From Methanoregula sp. (GTDB lineage: Archaea > Halobacteriota > Methanomicrobia > Methanomicrobiales > Methanospirillaceae): DNA of 7,497 bases. Of the stretch, positions 6,003-7,497 are shown piece after piece. The translations under genes and the position numbers were made by a program. Under the pieces are notes generated by a model. The model was not told where the DNA came from and did not search any database. It saw only the letters and a list, made by a program, of their open reading frames with translations. How positions within the stretch are numbered: the first letter of the stretch is position 1; every line of letters starts with the position of its first letter. Location of the stretch: NCBI GenBank assembly GCA_030653335.1, contig JAURZP010000547.1:1-7497 (forward strand), written 5' to 3'.

Positions 6003-7497
6003 ATGACAAGCACGAGCATGACAATGACGACAACAACAAACAGGAACATGACAACAATCGGCATATTTGTCAGCAGTGTGCAAAAGGAATTGAATGAAGA
6101 GAGGGAAGCAATCCGTGATTATATTAAAACGGATCCATTGTTCAGGATTTACTTCGAACCATTTCTTTTCGAACATATACCAGCAACTGATTGTGAACCT
6201 GAAGAATTATATCTGAGCGAAGTCGATGGATGCTCCATATACCTGGGAATTTTTGGTAACGAATATGGTCCGGAGAACAAACAGGGCATTTCTCCTATCG
6301 AACGTGAATTCGAACGGGCAACAGAGAAAAGCAAACACCGATTAATTTTCCTGAAGGGAAAGGATGACGGCAAACGCCATCCGAAGATGCAGAGCCTGAT
6401 CAGCCGGGCAACACCCCATGTTGTGAGACGACGTTTCACAACAATTGATGAATTGAAAAAAGAGTTGTATGCTGCATTGGTCAAGTTCCTGTGTGACAGT
6501 AAAATTATCCCCTGCGCACCATTCGACGAATCCGCCTGTCCCGGAGCGACGTTAAATGATATCTCCGATGAGAAAGTCGCATGGTTTATTCCCGTAGCAA
6601 AAAAAGAAAGAGGCTTTCCTCTTAATCCCGGAACCCCGACCGAGCAGGTATTGAAACATCTTGATTTATTGGAGGCGGCCCAACCCACCAATGCGGCGAT
6701 TCTCCTGTTCGGAGTTAAACCCCAGAAGTTCATGCCGACCGCAGAGATCAAATGTATGCACTATCATGGAACGGTGGTCGCAAAGCCGATACCCTCTCAT
6801 CAGATATTTACCGGAACGCTTTTTGATCAGGTGGACCAGGCCACAGATTTTATTCTCTCAAAAATCAATCGCACTGTACCTCCCCGTGATTCAGCACCGG
6901 TCAGTGAAACAAAATACGAGATACCCAAAGAAGTGATTCAGGAAGCAGTTGTCAATGCAGTTGCTCACCGGGATTATACCTCGGCTGCAAGCGTGCAGGT
7001 GAGTGTTTTTTCAGATCGGATTGAAGTACGGAACCCGGGCAGCCTTCCTTCGGACCTCACATTCGAAGACCTGAAAATCGAACACAACTCCCGGCCACGC
7101 AATCACCGTATCGCTCTTCCTCTTTACTTCACACACTATATCGAGAAAATCGGATATGGAACAATCCAGATGACAACCGGGTGTAGAGACGCAGGGCTTC
7201 CGGAACCCGAATTTTCCCAGAGCGGCAGAGAATTTGTTGTCACCCTCTGGAGAGACTGGCTAACTGATGCGGTGGTGAAAGACTTAGGGATCAATGCCCG
7301 ACAAAAAATCGCCATAAAAATCGTGAAGGAGACGAGTCGTGTGAATAGTACTGATTATTCCACCCTCGCGAAAATCTCACGGCAGACCGCATTCCGTGAC
7401 TTGAACGATCTTGTTCGTAAAGGTGTCCTCGAAAAGCAGGGAGTAACCGGAAAGGGTACGTATTACACGTTACGCAAACGACTCATAAAGGTAACAT
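6003..7497 (+). CDS. DUF4062 domain + GHKL ATPase (RecG-like) + winged-helix protein, C-terminus beyond window
   Basis: The frame is open from 5979 to the right edge (498 codons from ATG 6003) with no frameshift. Residues about 17-130 form a DUF4062 domain: TIGIFVSSVQKELNEERE, then SEVDGCSIYLGIFGNEYG, then ISPIEREFERA. About 170-300 match the linker of COG2865 proteins (ATLNDISDEK, PTNAAILLFG). The GHKL ATPase follows, with N-box EAVVNAVAHRDY (314-325), G1-like DRIEVRNPG (338-346) and G2-like EKIGYG (381-386). A winged helix begins near 430 (YSTLAKISRQTAFRDLNDL). Usual relatives carry AlbA_2 at the N-terminus; DUF4062 takes its place here. DUF4062 is often fused to NTPases in predicted signalling and defence proteins. 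ATG 6048 (MTTIGIFVSS) fits the domain edge best; upstream ATGs add a Thr/Met-rich tail. A transcriptional or defence-sensor role is inferred. Confidence 0.85.
   Translation, partial: MTSTSMTMTTTTNRNMTTIGIFVSSVQKELNEEREAIRDYIKTDPLFRIYFEPFLFEHIPATDCEPEELYLSEVDGCSIYLGIFGNEYGPENKQGISPIEREFERATEKSKHRLIFLKGKDDGKRHPKMQSLISRATPHVVRRRFTTIDELKKELYAALVKFLCDSKIIPCAPFDESACPGATLNDISDEKVAWFIPVAKKERGFPLNPGTPTEQVLKHLDLLEAAQPTNAAILLFGVKPQKFMPTAEIKCMHYHGTVVAKPIPSHQIFTGTLFDQVDQATDFILSKINRTVPPRDSAPVSETKYEIPKEVIQEAVVNAVAHRDYTSAASVQVSVFSDRIEVRNPGSLPSDLTFEDLKIEHNSRPRNHRIALPLYFTHYIEKIGYGTIQMTTGCRDAGLPEPEFSQSGREFVVTLWRDWLTDAVVKDLGINARQKIAIKIVKETSRVNSTDYSTLAKISRQTAFRDLNDLVRKGVLEKQGVTGKGTYYTLRKRLIKVT

Noticed and set aside
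1..7497. tRNA, rRNA, CRISPR array, insertion-sequence ends or integrase
   Set aside because: I looked for regularly spaced repeats, cloverleaf-like GC-rich stems, transposase motifs and tyrosine/serine recombinase motifs on both strands and saw none.

Overview
The window reads as an archaeal chromosome segment, most probably from a methanogen of the Methanomicrobia (Methanoregula- or Methanosphaerula-like). The hints are moderate GC, GGAGG/GGTGA ribosome sites, A/T-rich TATA-like boxes about 50-70 bases upstream of starts, oligo-T terminators, and a BrxL that resembles the archaeal type-4-like Lon-related branch. This placement is from pattern recognition, not from a search. It looks like an accessory region made of short modules of different origin.

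Left third (1-1740, minus strand, visibly GC-rich): four tightly packed unknown genes. In transcription order they are a 167-aa soluble protein, a terminator-like hairpin, a 54-aa protein with one membrane segment and a charged helical tail, a 160-aa soluble protein, and a multi-pass membrane protein that runs off the left edge. The overlapping starts and stops, small sizes and membrane/soluble mix suggest a virus- or plasmid-derived cassette, but no hallmark gene is visible.

Centre (1884-3242, plus strand): the C-terminal two thirds of a BREX Lon-like protein, BrxL. Walker B, sensor 1 and the Lon-like domain are present. The N-terminal region and the Walker A loop are absent, and an in-frame stop lies just upstream. 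No other BREX gene is in the window, so this looks like a decayed or cut BREX locus abutting the left cassette.

Right-centre (3291-5172, minus strand): two coupled genes overlapping by 50 bases. The first encodes a 347-aa protein I do not recognise. The second encodes a 295-aa protein with a PD-(D/E)xK-like nuclease signature (its Lys replaced by Thr) and a C-terminal winged-helix-like segment. They converge on brxL across paired oligo-T terminators. This pair is the best candidate for an undescribed system.

Right (5304-7497): an orphan phage-type DNA adenine methyltransferase (minus) diverges from a large plus-strand gene, open at the right edge. That gene encodes DUF4062 + GHKL-type ATPase (RecG-like/COG2865 type) + winged helix. 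DUF4062 occupies the place usually held by an AlbA_2 domain.

Taken together, the BREX remnant, orphan methylase, nuclease-like pair and DUF4062-ATPase suggest a defence or mobile-element island undergoing gene turnover. Joint function of these modules is inference.
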